DNA from: Coxiella endosymbiont of Amblyomma nuttalli
GTDB taxonomy: Bacteria; Pseudomonadota; Gammaproteobacteria; Coxiellales; Coxiellaceae
DNA: 64,000 nucleotides
NCBI RefSeq assembly: GCF_018107685.1
Contig: NZ_CP064834.1
Coordinates: 372,001 to 436,000, forward strand
Reading direction: 5' to 3'
This document shows, piece after piece, positions 17,683 to 28,451 of the stretch (the stretch's first letter is position 1; every line of letters starts with the position of its first letter). The notes under the pieces were generated by a model. The model worked only from the letters and a program-made list of their open reading frames with translations. It was not told the origin of the DNA and ran no database searches. The position numbers and the translations under genes were made by a program.

Positions 17683-18903
17683 TCACTTTAACCTTAATTC
17701 GGGAACATTATCTTTAGAAATACTACTGCTACGAATAGGTATGTAAGGAGTTGCCTCTGCCTCCGGAATTAATAAATTTTTCCCAATACCAATCATATCA
17801 CTTTTCAATTTATTTATACGACGAATCTTTGCAATACTAGTGTGATAACGATTGGCTAAAATACTTAATGAATCACCAGAATGTACACGATGATATGCCC
17901 ATTTCTCCAAAAGTCGTTTGTGATAACGACTGGCTTCTAACTCTACAAGGCTTTGCTCTAAATGATTTGCTTTATCTAGTGGTACCAAGAAATTGTACGC
18001 ATCATGAAGAAAAGTGGTTGAGCGGCGAAAACCGGGGTTTAATCTACGAATGAGATTTAATGTAGAATCCGATAATGTAACCAACTGTCTTAAATTCATT
18101 CGAGTTTTTAAGGATATCATGGTAAAAAAAGGACCATTTTTAACTGGATTTAGTTGTAAACCATAATACTGGTGATTTTTAATTACATCAGCTAAAGCTA
18201 GCAATTTAGGTACGTATTCCCGAGTCTCGTAAGGTAAAGGTAGAGACCAAAAATCTGTAGGACGTCTATGAAGGCGATTATAACGAATAGCGACTGCTAC
18301 AGTTCCTTCACCCGCATCGTAAGCAGCGATTGCCAAAAGCCAGCTGTGAAAATAATCATGCAGATACTCGAGATAATTCAGTGCAGCATTAGTTGACGCA
18401 ACTACATCACGACGCCCATCGTACCACCAATTAATAAGAAGACTAAATCCGGTCGCTGTTCCCGGCATCAATTGCCAAAGACCAGTAGCTCCCCGTTTTG
18501 AATAAAGGAAAGGATTGTAATTGCTTTCAATCATCGGTAAAAGCGCAATCTCAGGCGGGATACCCCGTTTCTTTGTTTGTTGAAAAACATAATAAATATA
18601 AGGTCTTGCATTTTTAGTTAGCTCAGAAAGATAATATTGTTGCTGACAGAACCACTGAATTTGTTTACGTACATAATAGTTATTTGTGTACTGCTCTGCA
18701 AGAACAAACTGTTGGCTGATTGCTGTCCAAAAATTCTGTTGATGATGAGACAAGAGATCGCCGGTATTCCACGTTCCACCTCGAGAAGTGGACATTGCGA
18801 TGGTGGTAACACTAATAAGATAAAAAGCTAGTAGTGCAATGGCTGTGTTAAATATCCATTTCTGCATTGGACGGATATTACGGATAAATGGCTTGAGAAG
18901 CAA
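17683..18903 (-). CDS. mltD: Membrane-bound lytic murein transglycosylase D-like
   Basis: Cleaves peptidoglycan to 1,6-anhydro products during wall turnover. 406 residues: an N-terminal membrane/signal segment (about 16-36, no lipobox cysteine), an SLT goose-lysozyme-like domain (about 110-215) with catalytic E126 in LLPMIESNYNP, GLWQLMPGTA (141-150) and AAYDAGEGTV (193-202; the family has AAYNAGEG), then one LysM domain (337-380, HRVHSGDSLSILANRY). E. coli MltD has two or more LysM repeats and a lipobox; here there is one LysM and a plain hydrophobic anchor. Confidence 0.92.
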   Translation of the reverse strand: MLLKPFIRNIRPMQKWIFNTAIALLAFYLISVTTIAMSTSRGGTWNTGDLLSHHQQNFWTAISQQFVLAEQYTNNYYVRKQIQWFCQQQYYLSELTKNARPYIYYVFQQTKKRGIPPEIALLPMIESNYNPFLYSKRGATGLWQLMPGTATGFSLLINWWYDGRRDVVASTNAALNYLEYLHDYFHSWLLAIAAYDAGEGTVAVAIRYNRLHRRPTDFWSLPLPYETREYVPKLLALADVIKNHQYYGLQLNPVKNGPFFTMISLKTRMNLRQLVTLSDSTLNLIRRLNPGFRRSTTFLHDAYNFLVPLDKANHLEQSLVELEASRYHKRLLEKWAYHRVHSGDSLSILANRYHTSIAKIRRINKLKSDMIGIGKNLLIPEAEATPYIPIRSSSISKDNVPELRLK

Positions 18904-19104
18904 GAAAAATTGATCAAATATTCATCATTATATTCTATAGGTGTATGTACACAGCTAATTAACATGACTAAATGATGAGCAAAGAATGATTTTATGTTTT
19001 TATCAAAAAAGAGGAAAGGAAAGGATATCTTCTAGAGAAGCATCAAATTGGTTATAATTTAGTTATAATGAAGAAGGTGACAATCACTAATAGGAAGACC
19101 GCCT

Positions 19105-19704
19105 ATGACGGAAGCAAATTTTGTTGATATGGAGACGAAGATTGATTCTCGACTTGCTAACGGCATTAAAACGCCAGGAGTGCTTTTACAAGATGCACGG
19201 AAAGCAAAAAAGTTGAGCCAAATTGAAATAGCAAAACAAATACACTTAAGTCTTCAGCGAGTGAAAGAATTGGAAAAAGATAATTATTCTAACATGTCTG
19301 CTTTAATTTATGTACGAGGTTATTTGCGTGCTTATGCACGCTGCGTAGGTATTTCACCGAATGAAGTCATAGCTGCGTTTGACGCTTCGGCATTGGAAGA
19401 AGAATTTGAACGGGTAAAAAAGGCTCAGGAAGAAAAACCGGTAAGGCACCAAACCATCCCTGTTATCGCGCGATCAACGCGAATCATTAGTTCAAAAGTT
19501 GTTTGCTTGATTGTTATGGCAATTTTATTATCCTTAGCAATATTTGTAAGTATTTGGTGGAAAGGTAAAAAACATATTATCAGCCAAATGCACGTAGTAG
19601 TTTCACAACCTGAGGAGAGTTTACCGTTAAATTCTACTGTATCATCTACCTTACCAGAAGAAAGGTTTGTACCAAATAATGATTTTTCAGGAACGCATCA
19701 TTGA
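19105..19704 (+). CDS. rodZ: RodZ-like membrane HTH protein, short form
   Basis: RodZ ties the MreB cytoskeleton to the elongation machinery. The N-terminal XRE-type helix-turn-helix (about 24-95; [20 protein letters not shown], then [16 protein letters not shown]) is typical RodZ, followed by a basic linker and one transmembrane helix (about 131-152). Only about 47 residues follow it, so the periplasmic DUF4115 domain of full-length RodZ (E. coli 337 residues) is absent. The stop overlaps the hisS start, so there is no downstream coding DNA to rescue it. Position before hisS matches E. coli rodZ-ispG-hisS with ispG missing. Two TATAAT boxes lie at 19053 and 19064. Confidence 0.87.
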   Translation: MTEANFVDMETKIDSRLANGIKTPGVLLQDARKAKKLSQIEIAKQIHLSLQRVKELEKDNYSNMSALIYVRGYLRAYARCVGISPNEVIAAFDASALEEEFERVKKAQEEKPVRHQTIPVIARSTRIISSKVVCLIVMAILLSLAIFVSIWWKGKKHIISQMHVVVSQPEESLPLNSTVSSTLPEERFVPNNDFSGTHH

Positions 19705-20990
19705 GAACAATAATTCGAGCTGTTCGAGGAATGAATGACCTGTTACCTGAGGTCACGCCTTATTGGTCTTTTCTTGAAGCTAGTTGCCACTCGCTTGTTA
19801 AATCCTATGGTTATCAGGAGATTAGATTTCCTATCGTGGAACAAACAGCCCTATTTAAACGCACTATTGGTGAAATAAGCGATATTGTACAAAAAGAAAT
19901 GTATACCTTTCTTGATCGTAATGGTGATAGTCTTAGTTTGCGACCAGAAGGAACAGCGGGATGTGTACGGGCAGGTATCCAACATAGTTTATTTCACAAT
20001 AACCAGACCCAGCGATTGTGGTACATAGGGCCCATGTTTCGTCATGAACGTCCTCAAAAAGGTCGTTACCGTCAATTTTATCAATTTGGTGTTGAGGCTT
20101 ATGGGATGTCAAGTGCCCTCATTGATGCAGAACTAATTCTGATGTGTTTTCGTCTATGGAAAACGCTGGGCTTGGATAAATTTATGGTGTTAGGATTAAA
20201 CACCTTAGGTACCCGTGAGTCGCGTGCACGATACCGAGAAAAATTGGCCACCTATCTGCAGTCACGCATCACTGAGTTCAATAAAGATGATCAGCGACGT
20301 CTAACAATAAATCCTCTGCGGATTTTGGATAGCAAGAACCCACACCTGCATACCGTTATTGCAGAAGCACCGAAACTTCAAGATTATCTAGATGATGAAT
20401 CGCGTCAGCGCTTTGACCAATTATTGGCGATTCTAGATAGTACTAAAATAGCGTATATTGTTAATCCTACACTGGTGAGAGGATTCGATTATTATACTCA
20501 TACGGTTTTTGAATGGTTTACTAATAAACTCGTGCATCAACTTGGTGCTCAGAATGCGGTTTGCGGCGGAGGACGATATGATACATTAGTTAAGCAACTG
20601 GGTGGTAAGCCGATACCTGCGGTAGGCTTTGCTGCAGGTTTAGAACGATTAGCATTGTTATTGCGAGCAGTTCATGAATATGAATATATAGCTAATTGTG
20701 ATATCTATTTGGTTGCCAACAGCGAACGAGCGGTTTATGAATGTTTTACAATAGCTGAGCGTCTCCGTGATGCGTTGCCGATGTGTTCAATTAAAACTCA
20801 CCTAAGTGGCGGTAGTTTTAAAAGTCAGTTTAAACGAGCAGATAAAAGTGGTGCTAAATGGGTGATTGTTATTGGTGATGAAGAAATAGAAACAAAGACA
20901 GTGACGTTAAAACACTTGCGCGAAGAATTACCACAAAAACAGTTAGGAGCAAATGAGTTGATTGCTTTTTTACGCGAGAGAATAACATGA
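19701..20990 (+). CDS. hisS: Histidyl-tRNA synthetase
   Basis: Class II aminoacyl-tRNA synthetase charging tRNA-His. 429 residues, standard. Motif 2 appears as [11 protein letters not shown], the histidine-A signature as [15 protein letters not shown], then GGGRYD and motif 3 [11 protein letters not shown]; the C-terminal anticodon-binding domain is complete. The start is TTG at 19701, sharing TTGA with the rodZ stop. The [10 protein letters not shown]-type N-terminus ([10 protein letters not shown] here) supports it. The end overlaps yfgM by four bases. Confidence 0.97.
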   Translation: MRTIIRAVRGMNDLLPEVTPYWSFLEASCHSLVKSYGYQEIRFPIVEQTALFKRTIGEISDIVQKEMYTFLDRNGDSLSLRPEGTAGCVRAGIQHSLFHNNQTQRLWYIGPMFRHERPQKGRYRQFYQFGVEAYGMSSALIDAELILMCFRLWKTLGLDKFMVLGLNTLGTRESRARYREKLATYLQSRITEFNKDDQRRLTINPLRILDSKNPHLHTVIAEAPKLQDYLDDESRQRFDQLLAILDSTKIAYIVNPTLVRGFDYYTHTVFEWFTNKLVHQLGAQNAVCGGGRYDTLVKQLGGKPIPAVGFAAGLERLALLLRAVHEYEYIANCDIYLVANSERAVYECFTIAERLRDALPMCSIKTHLSGGSFKSQFKRADKSGAKWVIVIGDEEIETKTVTLKHLREELPQKQLGANELIAFLRERIT

Positions 20991-21607
20991 TGACTAAATA
21001 TCTTTCCGATAAAGAGCAAATAGAAATTATTAAAAAAAAATGGTGGCGTGATTGTAGTCGCGCGATTGTCACGATTATTGTAGTAGGATTTTTAACTAGC
21101 TTTGGATGGCTGTATTGGCATCGATTTCAAATTGAAAAAACAGAACGCGCTTCACAGATCTATACAAAACTACAAGCAGCAACGTTGCGAAATCAGCAGG
21201 ATGAATCGCAAAAATTAACTAATGAACTTATGAAAGGATATGCTAAAACTCCCTACGCTGCAATGGCAGCTTTGTTGGTTGCAAAAGATGACGTTAAAAA
21301 AAATCACTTAGATAGGGCGTTAATTCATTTACAATGGGTGATAGAAAATAGCTTAATACGGAGTTTAAAACAGATTGCGCGTTTGAGGGCAGCAAGGATT
21401 TTATTAGTGCAAAATCATTTGGAAAAAGCGCTAAAATTATTGCAAGTCCTTGATAATCCCATTTATCATCCATTAGTTGATAGCGTTAAAGGTGATATTT
21501 ATTTAGCTATGGGTAAACAAGCATCTGCTAAGCAATTCTATACAGCTGCACAAAATGGAATGAAAGCACTTGGCATTGATGATCCTTATTTAGCGATGAA
21601 AATTTGA
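20987..21607 (+). CDS. yfgM: YfgM, SecYEG/PpiD-associated membrane protein
   Basis: YfgM/BamB-neighbour family (TPR-like), which in E. coli associates with PpiD at the SecYEG translocon and hands proteins to periplasmic chaperones. 206 residues: short cytosolic N-terminus, one transmembrane helix (about 25-45) and a helical periplasmic domain with TPR-like repeats ([44 protein letters not shown]). The ATG is inside the hisS stop (ATGA). bamB, usually next, is missing. Confidence 0.9.
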   Translation: MMTKYLSDKEQIEIIKKKWWRDCSRAIVTIIVVGFLTSFGWLYWHRFQIEKTERASQIYTKLQAATLRNQQDESQKLTNELMKGYAKTPYAAMAALLVAKDDVKKNHLDRALIHLQWVIENSLIRSLKQIARLRAARILLVQNHLEKALKLLQVLDNPIYHPLVDSVKGDIYLAMGKQASAKQFYTAAQNGMKALGIDDPYLAMKI

Positions 21608-21663
21608 CCACTCATCTTTGATTTCAGAATTCAACTATAGCTAAGTTTAACAACGAATCTTGG

Positions 21664-21715
21664 ATCTCACGTTCCAGATTTACTACTAAATAATACTAAA
21701 TCTGGAGCGTGAGAT
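21664..21715. repeat. 19-bp inverted repeat upstream of der
   Basis: ATCTCACGTTCCAGATTTA (21664-21682) pairs with 21697-21715 over 19 bases with one mismatch, leaving a 14-base loop. It fills most of the 135-base gap that replaces bamB and ends 27 bases before the der ATG. No T-tract follows. Confidence 0.7.
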
Positions 21716-21742
21716 GACGATAGCAGGAGAATATTTTTAATT

Positions 21743-23062
21743 ATGCTTCCAATAATCGTTATCGTTGGACGATCCAACGTTGGCAAATCGACATTATTTA
21801 ATTATTTAACTAAGAGTCGTGCGGCATTAGTTGCTGATGTAGCAGGTGTTACACGCGACCTACAATATGGAAAGATCATAATTGATTCTCAAGAGATTGC
21901 ACTAGTAGATACGGGTGGTTTACTTGATATTGAAAATGTAAAAATAGCTGCACTCATAAAAAATCAGGTAGATCAAGCCATTAATGTATCTAATTTCGTT
22001 TTATTTTTAGTGGATGCTAAAACAGGATTAGTTCCTGCCGATGAAATTATAGCTGGGCGATTGCGTAAAAAAAACAAAAAAGTAATTTTAGTAGTCAATA
22101 AAGCGGATTACGACGAAATACTTGCAGTACGTGGAGAATTTTATCAATTAGGATTTGGTGAGCCTCAAGCAATTTCAACTAAAAGCAGCCGAGGAATTAA
22201 AGAATTAATGACACGAATCTTGGATTATTTACCACAAAAAGGAAAAACAGTTGAAAAAGAATCATATACTAAAATTGCCGTGATTGGTCGGCCTAATGTT
22301 GGAAAATCTACTTTAGTTAATGGGTTATTAGATGAAGAACGAGTCATTGTTTACGATCAACCTGGAACAACACGTGACAGTATTTACATTCCATTCCGCC
22401 ATGATAAAGAAAATTATATTTTGATTGATACCGCAGGCATCCGACGTCATGCCAAAATTCGGAATTTTGTTGAAAAATTTTCGATTATTAAATCTATACG
22501 AGTTGCACACGAAACTGATGTGATTATTTTTGTTTTAAACGCTAAAGAAGGTGTCAGTGAACAAGACTTACGATTATTAAATTTAATTATAAAAATCGGT
22601 ATGTCATTAGTGATTGTAGTAAACAAATGGGATGATTTATCAGCCAATCAGCGCCAACAAGTAAAACACGATATTGATAGACGTATGTCTTTTGCTAATT
22701 TTGCTCGTTGTTATTTTATCTCAGCATTACAGGGAACCGGTATTAGTAACCTATACCGGGCTGTTCAGGAATCTTATCGTTCGACACAACAAGCATTAAC
22801 TACTACACAATTAACTAAAGTTTTGGAAAAAGCTGTTTTAGAATGCGAGCCACCTTTAGTCAAAGGTCGCCGTATCCGGTTGCGCTATGCACATCTAGGT
22901 GGTCGTCATCCACTAACAATTGTTATTCACGGCAAACAAACTCAATCATTGTCTCAGTCTTATGTTCGCTATCTTTCTAATTACTTCCGAAAAACGTTTA
23001 ATTTTATTGGTGTTCCTATTCATATTAAATTAAAAACAGGCCAAAATCCTTATAAAGATTGA
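21743..23062 (+). CDS. der: Ribosome-biogenesis GTPase Der (EngA)
   Basis: Tandem-GTPase protein needed for 50S assembly. 439 residues. First G domain: GRSNVGKS (9-16), DTGG (56-59), NKAD (119-122). Second: GRPNVGKS (182-189), DTAG and NKWD. A KH-like C-terminal domain ends [17 protein letters not shown]. All guanine-binding motifs are intact. It closes the rodZ-hisS-yfgM-der group. Confidence 0.97.
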   Translation: MLPIIVIVGRSNVGKSTLFNYLTKSRAALVADVAGVTRDLQYGKIIIDSQEIALVDTGGLLDIENVKIAALIKNQVDQAINVSNFVLFLVDAKTGLVPADEIIAGRLRKKNKKVILVVNKADYDEILAVRGEFYQLGFGEPQAISTKSSRGIKELMTRILDYLPQKGKTVEKESYTKIAVIGRPNVGKSTLVNGLLDEERVIVYDQPGTTRDSIYIPFRHDKENYILIDTAGIRRHAKIRNFVEKFSIIKSIRVAHETDVIIFVLNAKEGVSEQDLRLLNLIIKIGMSLVIVVNKWDDLSANQRQQVKHDIDRRMSFANFARCYFISALQGTGISNLYRAVQESYRSTQQALTTTQLTKVLEKAVLECEPPLVKGRRIRLRYAHLGGRHPLTIVIHGKQTQSLSQSYVRYLSNYFRKTFNFIGVPIHIKLKTGQNPYKD

Positions 23063-24044
23063 AATAACTGATTCTAAAAACTTGTTGAAGGATAAGCTAT
23101 TTTTCTAGTTTTCGATAAAGAAACTGGCAGCGTTTTATTGTTCTGACGGTAAAAGACACACACACGACTACTATCGCAGTAAGGTTTTTAACGGAGGAAT
23201 TTGTATCGTAGAAGTGTAATTTTAGGTTTCTGAAATATGTGAAACTTAAAAAAGCATTATCTTGACAGTAATACAAAGAATGTTAAAACTGGTGACAATG
23301 TATTTTATTTATAAAATCAGTATAAAATCAGTCCTTTTATCTAGCGTCTCCAATTGGATTAAAGTAAAATCCAGGTTTACGGTATTTATCTCATAATGTA
23401 ACAGCCAAGTTTTTGGTGTTGTGCAAGAAGTCTATCCTTGATGCAGCTAAAGCTAAACATCTTGGCATTGTTAAAGATAGAAGCAGTGCTTAATTTTTAC
23501 AACGTAGTAGTAGGCTAGTAGACGAGTGGGTAATGAGGTATATAACACATGAGCAAGCGTGATAATGATGGAAACTGTAATAATTAAGTAAGCAGCTATA
23601 AAAAAGTATAAAAAATATAAAAACGTATAAAAAAATATTCTGACGGGGCTAAGTGGAGGCTGATTGATTAATCCTCTTGTTATAGTACATGAAGCACAGT
23701 AGGTGAGCAGATTAAGAAATTGCAATTTATTTTATAAGAATCGATGTCGAATCTAATTTATTACTCCTTTTCACCGCAAGCATTTATTACCGCGGTGTGA
23801 TATTGATATAGTAGTAAAGGCGCGAGAGAAGGTATTTAAACTAATCATGTGCGAGAGGCCCTCTCGTCAGATAATGAGTTTTATCATCTCAATTTCCTTT
23901 GCCCCATTTGCTCTATTTTTATTATATTTTTATTAGTTGTTATTAAAACTATTAAACCATACCCTTACATAATCGCTATTTAGTCCGTCATTGCCTGTAT
24001 AAGACGGAAATCCAAAAGGAAGTGTAATTAAAAAATTACTAATC
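23063..24044. other. Gene-free spacer, 1 kb
   Basis: No recognisable gene. It holds an 11-bp tandem duplication TATAAAATCAG (23310-23331) and a 15-base near-perfect palindrome CGAGAGGCCCTCTCG (around 23851-23865). A reverse frame at 23471-23725 (84 codons) is a low-complexity run of hydrophobic and Tyr codons without a ribosome binding site and is probably not a gene. Confidence 0.6.
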
Positions 24045-25289
24045 TTAGATTTTCTTTTGCCGAGTTGACAGATTTATTTTTGCATGAACTTCTTCCACAC
24101 GGCATGCTATACTTCCCTTTTCTAAACGCACTACAATACAGTCTCCTACCTTGAGTGATGTTGCTTTGTGAATAATTTCTTTTTGATAAGTGATGATTGC
24201 ATAACCGCGTTTTAGCGTTGTTAGTGGGTTCATCGTTTGTAATATCTGCACTTTAAATGCTAGATGTTGTCGTTGGCAACTTAGGTCATAATCCATCGCC
24301 ATTATTAAGCGATGTTTTAGTGCTGTAAGCTGGTGTTGTTGGGTTTCTAGTCGTTTTTCTGGTCTTTGCAGTCGTGTCATTAAATAATGCAATTGTATAT
24401 GATGTTGACGTAGCTGTGTGTAAATTAAATGAGATAAGCGCTGTTGCAATGAGTGAATATGTTGTAAATATTCCTTGCAATTTGGACTCACACATTCTGC
24501 AGCGGCTGAAGGAGTAGCTGCATGATGATCTGCCACAAAATCTGCAATAGTAAAGTCAATTTCATGACCAATTCCAGTAACAATGGGAATTTTACAATCA
24601 AAAATGGCACGAGCTACACTTTCTTCATTAAATGGCCATAAATCTTCAATCGATCCGCCTCCGCGTGCAAGCAAAAGCACATCACATTCTTTGCGTCGAT
24701 TGGCTGTTTGGATAGCATGCACTATTTGCAAAGAGGCTTTTTCACCTTGTACTATAGTGGGATAAACGATTACGGAGATACTAGGAAATCGTCGTTTTAA
24801 CACTTTTAAAATATCGCTAATAGCAGCTCCTGAGGGCGAAGTAATAAGACCAATAGCGGTAGGAAAAGCAGGGATTGATTTTTTATTTTTACAAACAAAC
24901 AACCCTTCTTTTTCTAATTGTTGCTTTAATTTTTCAAAAGCTACTTGCACAGCGCCACTACCAGTAGCTTGCATTTGCACCACAATTAATTGGAAGTCAC
25001 CTCGTGTTTCATATAGGCTTACTTGTGCTTGTAGCAAAACATGGCAACCATTTTTTGGCAAGAAATTTAGCTGACGATTGTAATTATGAAAGAAGGCACA
25101 TCGCACCTGAGTACGCTCATCTTTCAAGGAGAAATATAAATGTTTCGAGCTTGGACGGGATAAATTGGATATTTCTCCGGTGATCCATACGTGTCGAAAA
25201 CACCCTTCAAGGAAGATTCGCGCTTTATCAGTGAGTTGAGAGACTGTATAAACAGTATCAATATTAAATGGACTGATGATAGTTTTCAT
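24045..25289 (-). CDS. xseA: Exodeoxyribonuclease VII large subunit
   Basis: Large subunit of the single-strand exonuclease. 414 residues, slightly under E. coli's 456. The N-terminal OB fold (VSQLTDKARIFLEGCF, VWITGEISNLSRP) is followed by the nuclease core: ITSPSGAAISDIL, LLLARGGGSIEDLWPFN, GHEIDFTIADFVAD and ATPSAAAE, then a coiled-coil region and the C-terminal LKRGYAI. The position before AATPSAAAE that is usually Arg is His. The partner xseB is not in the window. It stands alone between two gene-free stretches. Confidence 0.94.
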   Translation of the reverse strand: MKTIISPFNIDTVYTVSQLTDKARIFLEGCFRHVWITGEISNLSRPSSKHLYFSLKDERTQVRCAFFHNYNRQLNFLPKNGCHVLLQAQVSLYETRGDFQLIVVQMQATGSGAVQVAFEKLKQQLEKEGLFVCKNKKSIPAFPTAIGLITSPSGAAISDILKVLKRRFPSISVIVYPTIVQGEKASLQIVHAIQTANRRKECDVLLLARGGGSIEDLWPFNEESVARAIFDCKIPIVTGIGHEIDFTIADFVADHHAATPSAAAECVSPNCKEYLQHIHSLQQRLSHLIYTQLRQHHIQLHYLMTRLQRPEKRLETQQHQLTALKHRLIMAMDYDLSCQRQHLAFKVQILQTMNPLTTLKRGYAIITYQKEIIHKATSLKVGDCIVVRLEKGSIACRVEEVHAKINLSTRQKKI

Positions 25290-27119
25290 ATCAAGAAGAT
25301 GTATGTATTTATACTTAAGTATGGCAAGGAGAACGCCAGCTTACTAGAGGTAATATTTGGAAATAGAGTTTTTTTAAAATACATGAAATTTCTCTCTAAA
25401 TTTTCTCTCTATTATCTTTAACTCAAAATTAGTGACTGATAAAAATTGTATTTAACAGAATATAAACTTTACTAAATTTAAGTTTTAATTAATTAGTTCC
25501 TAAGTTTATTTAAAGAAGAAATTAAGCAGGAAGACCGTTAACAGAGCTTTTATTCATGATAGAAATAAAGACGGCATAATTTTCCATAAACAAGGTGCAT
25601 TACATGAAATATGCTTTAAAGAGTAAAAATATTTAACTAAATATTTAATTATAGTGAAGTAAGAGCATATAAGCTGTGTTAAAAGAAATTTAAAGTTATT
25701 AATTAATTTAGTTAGCATCTGACTTTAGTGTGAAATCTACTCATGAAGTAAGTGGTATTACCCTAAATAAAATGATCTCTCAATTCTCCAGTTATCTGAA
25801 TTACTAAATAGTAGTGGTGATACATGACGAGATAGAAGAATGAAATAAAATTAAGAGGATCTCTGTATTAACTAATATTTCTAAAGAAAATTGAAGCGTA
25901 TTACGAGAAAAGCCTTAAATAAGGGATATTATAGACATCTATACTACAGATTTATTAGTGAATGCAACTAAATACAACATCTGTGTTCTACTCTATCTTT
26001 AAAAGCGAATCAGATTATTTAACCAAGATTTTCAAACACACTTTCTCATTAATCACTGACTGCAGATAAGTATAGTATTTTCTAAAAGCTACAGATAGTT
26101 AAAATTACTGCTAATATTAAGTATAAATAATTATGAAGCCAGTCTTTAATTATAGATGACTAAGTAATATCGCTATTAACATTCAGAAAGATAAATTAGA
26201 GAAAATAATTATACTGATTGGAATAATTACAGAAATTTTTTTTAAATTAATCGCAAACTTGTAGAGCCTATTCAAATATAGGTAATTCTTCAAATAACAT
26301 AGTAGCTAATGCTTGGCTAGTTCTGGTTTTTTTCTTCTTCAGTCAGTTGTGTTATTTTTGTTTCAAACGGATCTGGAAATGCAATACAGTCAATTTTGCT
26401 TATTGTGCGTTCTTATCTTTGTTACTGATAAATGTCTCTAAAATGTTATTTGAATATTGTTAAAATGGGCCAACATTATTAAAATATTAAATTTGAAAAA
26501 TCGGATTTGAGTATCTCTCAGTTTCTAATTCAGAATTGAGCTCAAAGGATATTTAACTACTTGATTTTTTTATTGGTCTCAAATAAAGTTTTAAATAAAA
26601 CAAAATATTCCAGATATTTTTTGTAACTAGTTTGTAATTACATTTCTGTATGAGAAGTTATAGATTTGTTTGTTTAAAGTAAAGATTTTTAAAAGCTTAA
26701 TGTATTTAAGTTTCTTCTTGCTATTAAGAAGAAAAAAATTTATCAATGTGCATTAATAATGTAACAACAGAAATACATACTAGAAAAAGTTTCGTTATTG
26801 TTTCGCTATTTATTATTGTTATTATACTTATGCTTTATTACAAAATGTATATTTAAGATAATGAACTAAGAATAGTTTGAATTGCCTAATACATTAGGAT
26901 TTTATATTAGGATTATTTGTAGATTCTTTAGGTAGATAGTAACGGATTATTTGTTGTGACGTTCTGTATTGTTTGATAAAGTAACTCTAGTATTTACTAT
27001 AATTATCATCTGTTTGAGCGATAATTCAATGAATAAATCTATGAAGATCACCAAGATTATTTGGTGTTATTTTTACTAAATCGACAATAAGATTGATAGT
27101 TTCTAGCTATAAAATTTCG
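25290..27119. other. Longest uninterrupted empty region between genes on one strand, 1.8 kb
   Basis: No gene, RNA or clear repeat between xseA and pabB. It is strongly AT-rich with dense stops in all frames; the only open frame listed above 60 codons (25191-25421) is mainly the complement of the xseA start. It is best read as a thoroughly decayed gene region. Confidence 0.6.
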
Positions 27120-28451
27120 TTATTTCAATTTTAATTTTTTTGATAGAGTATGTATTAATCGTTGAACTTTTATCTTTGATTCTTCGTATTCATTTTCTAA
27201 GATGGAATCAGCTACAATACCGCCACCCGCATAGCAGTACATATGATTACGATCGCAAATCAATGTACGAATGGCGATATTACAATCTAAGTTACCATTG
27301 ATATCAATGTAACCAATTGTACCACAGTAAACCGAACGATGGTGCGGTTCGAGTACTTCTATAATTTGCATAGCACGTAATTTAGGAGCACCAGTAATAG
27401 AACCACCAGGGAAACAATGACGTAATACATCTAGTGCATCTTGATTATCACGGAGTTGACCCGTTACCGTACTTACTAAATGATGAATATTGGGAAAACT
27501 TTCTAGCGCGGCTAATTTTGGTACGTGAATAGTCCCAGGCTTACAGCATTTCCCTAAATCATTTCGTAATAAATCAACAATCATTAGGTTTTCAGCATGA
27601 TCTTTTACGCTATGTAACAATTTTTTCGCTGAATGTGCATCGTCTACTAGATTTTTAAAGCGAGGCGCTGTACCTTTAATAGGCTTAGTTTCTACATTAC
27701 GATTTTTTATTCGTAAAAATCGTTCTGGAGAAAAACTTAAAATCGCTTGATTATTGTTAAGATTGAAATAAATAGAAAAAGGCGTCGGATTTATCCGACG
27801 TAAATATCGATATGCTGTCCAAGGTGATCCGAAATAAGTAGCGCTAAAGCGTTGGCTAAGATTAACTTGATAACAATCACCTTGTTGTATGTGGTGTTGT
27901 ATCTTTTGAAAAGCAATTGTATATTCGCGGAATGTCATATTCGATTGAAAATTACCGAAAATTTTGAATGGTACGTCTACTAGCGGAGTAGAGAGCTGAG
28001 TGTTGATATACTTTAATTGTTCATCATCTAAGGTGATTACCCAAGTTTTTTTTTCATGATGATCGATGACTAAACTCCAATCGTATATCCCAATAACTAC
28101 CACCGGAAGCATAATATCATGAATGGTTTGTGTTTTTAGTGGGAAATATCGTCGTGCGAGATCATAACTAAAATAACCAATAGCTCCTACTCTAAAAGGT
28201 AAATGTTGACATGCTGCAGGAATTTGTATTGTTGATCTTAAATGATATAGATGAGTGCGTATTTGAGAGAAAATATCTGTATTGGTTGAAGTTATTAGTA
28301 TTCTCGGATTAGCCGCAATAATACTATAGCGCTCTTGCAGATCGAATGGCTGGCATCCATCTAGGAAAACTGCATACGGCAAATATGCAAAATGTGCAAA
28401 ACATTCTGCTCCATCTTTGAAATAAGGTAATTCACTGAATTTGACTTGCAT
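27120..28451 (-). CDS. pabB: Aminodeoxychorismate synthase component I
   Basis: Makes 4-amino-4-deoxychorismate for p-aminobenzoate and folate. 443 residues. The chorismate-binding core contains PIKGTAPR (257-264); lysine K259 marks PabB, whereas anthranilate synthase TrpE has PIAGT. Other core motifs are LLRNDLGK, PGGSITGAPK and YCGTIGYID, plus AIRTL and YAGGGIVADS near the end. The amidotransferase pabA and lyase pabC are not in the window. Together with folK, folP and folD it argues that folate synthesis is retained. Confidence 0.95.
   Translation of the reverse strand: MQVKFSELPYFKDGAECFAHFAYLPYAVFLDGCQPFDLQERYSIIAANPRILITSTNTDIFSQIRTHLYHLRSTIQIPAACQHLPFRVGAIGYFSYDLARRYFPLKTQTIHDIMLPVVVIGIYDWSLVIDHHEKKTWVITLDDEQLKYINTQLSTPLVDVPFKIFGNFQSNMTFREYTIAFQKIQHHIQQGDCYQVNLSQRFSATYFGSPWTAYRYLRRINPTPFSIYFNLNNNQAILSFSPERFLRIKNRNVETKPIKGTAPRFKNLVDDAHSAKKLLHSVKDHAENLMIVDLLRNDLGKCCKPGTIHVPKLAALESFPNIHHLVSTVTGQLRDNQDALDVLRHCFPGGSITGAPKLRAMQIIEVLEPHHRSVYCGTIGYIDINGNLDCNIAIRTLICDRNHMYCYAGGGIVADSILENEYEESKIKVQRLIHTLSKKLKLK

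Noticed and set aside
23471-23725. 84-codon minus-strand frame rich in Leu, Tyr and Ile
   Set aside because: Low-complexity product of AT-rich DNA; hydrophobic run could mimic a membrane protein but there is no ribosome binding site or family match.
27120-28451. Anthranilate synthase TrpE as an alternative to PabB
   Set aside because: The chorismate site reads PIKGT with Lys259; TrpE has PIAGT.
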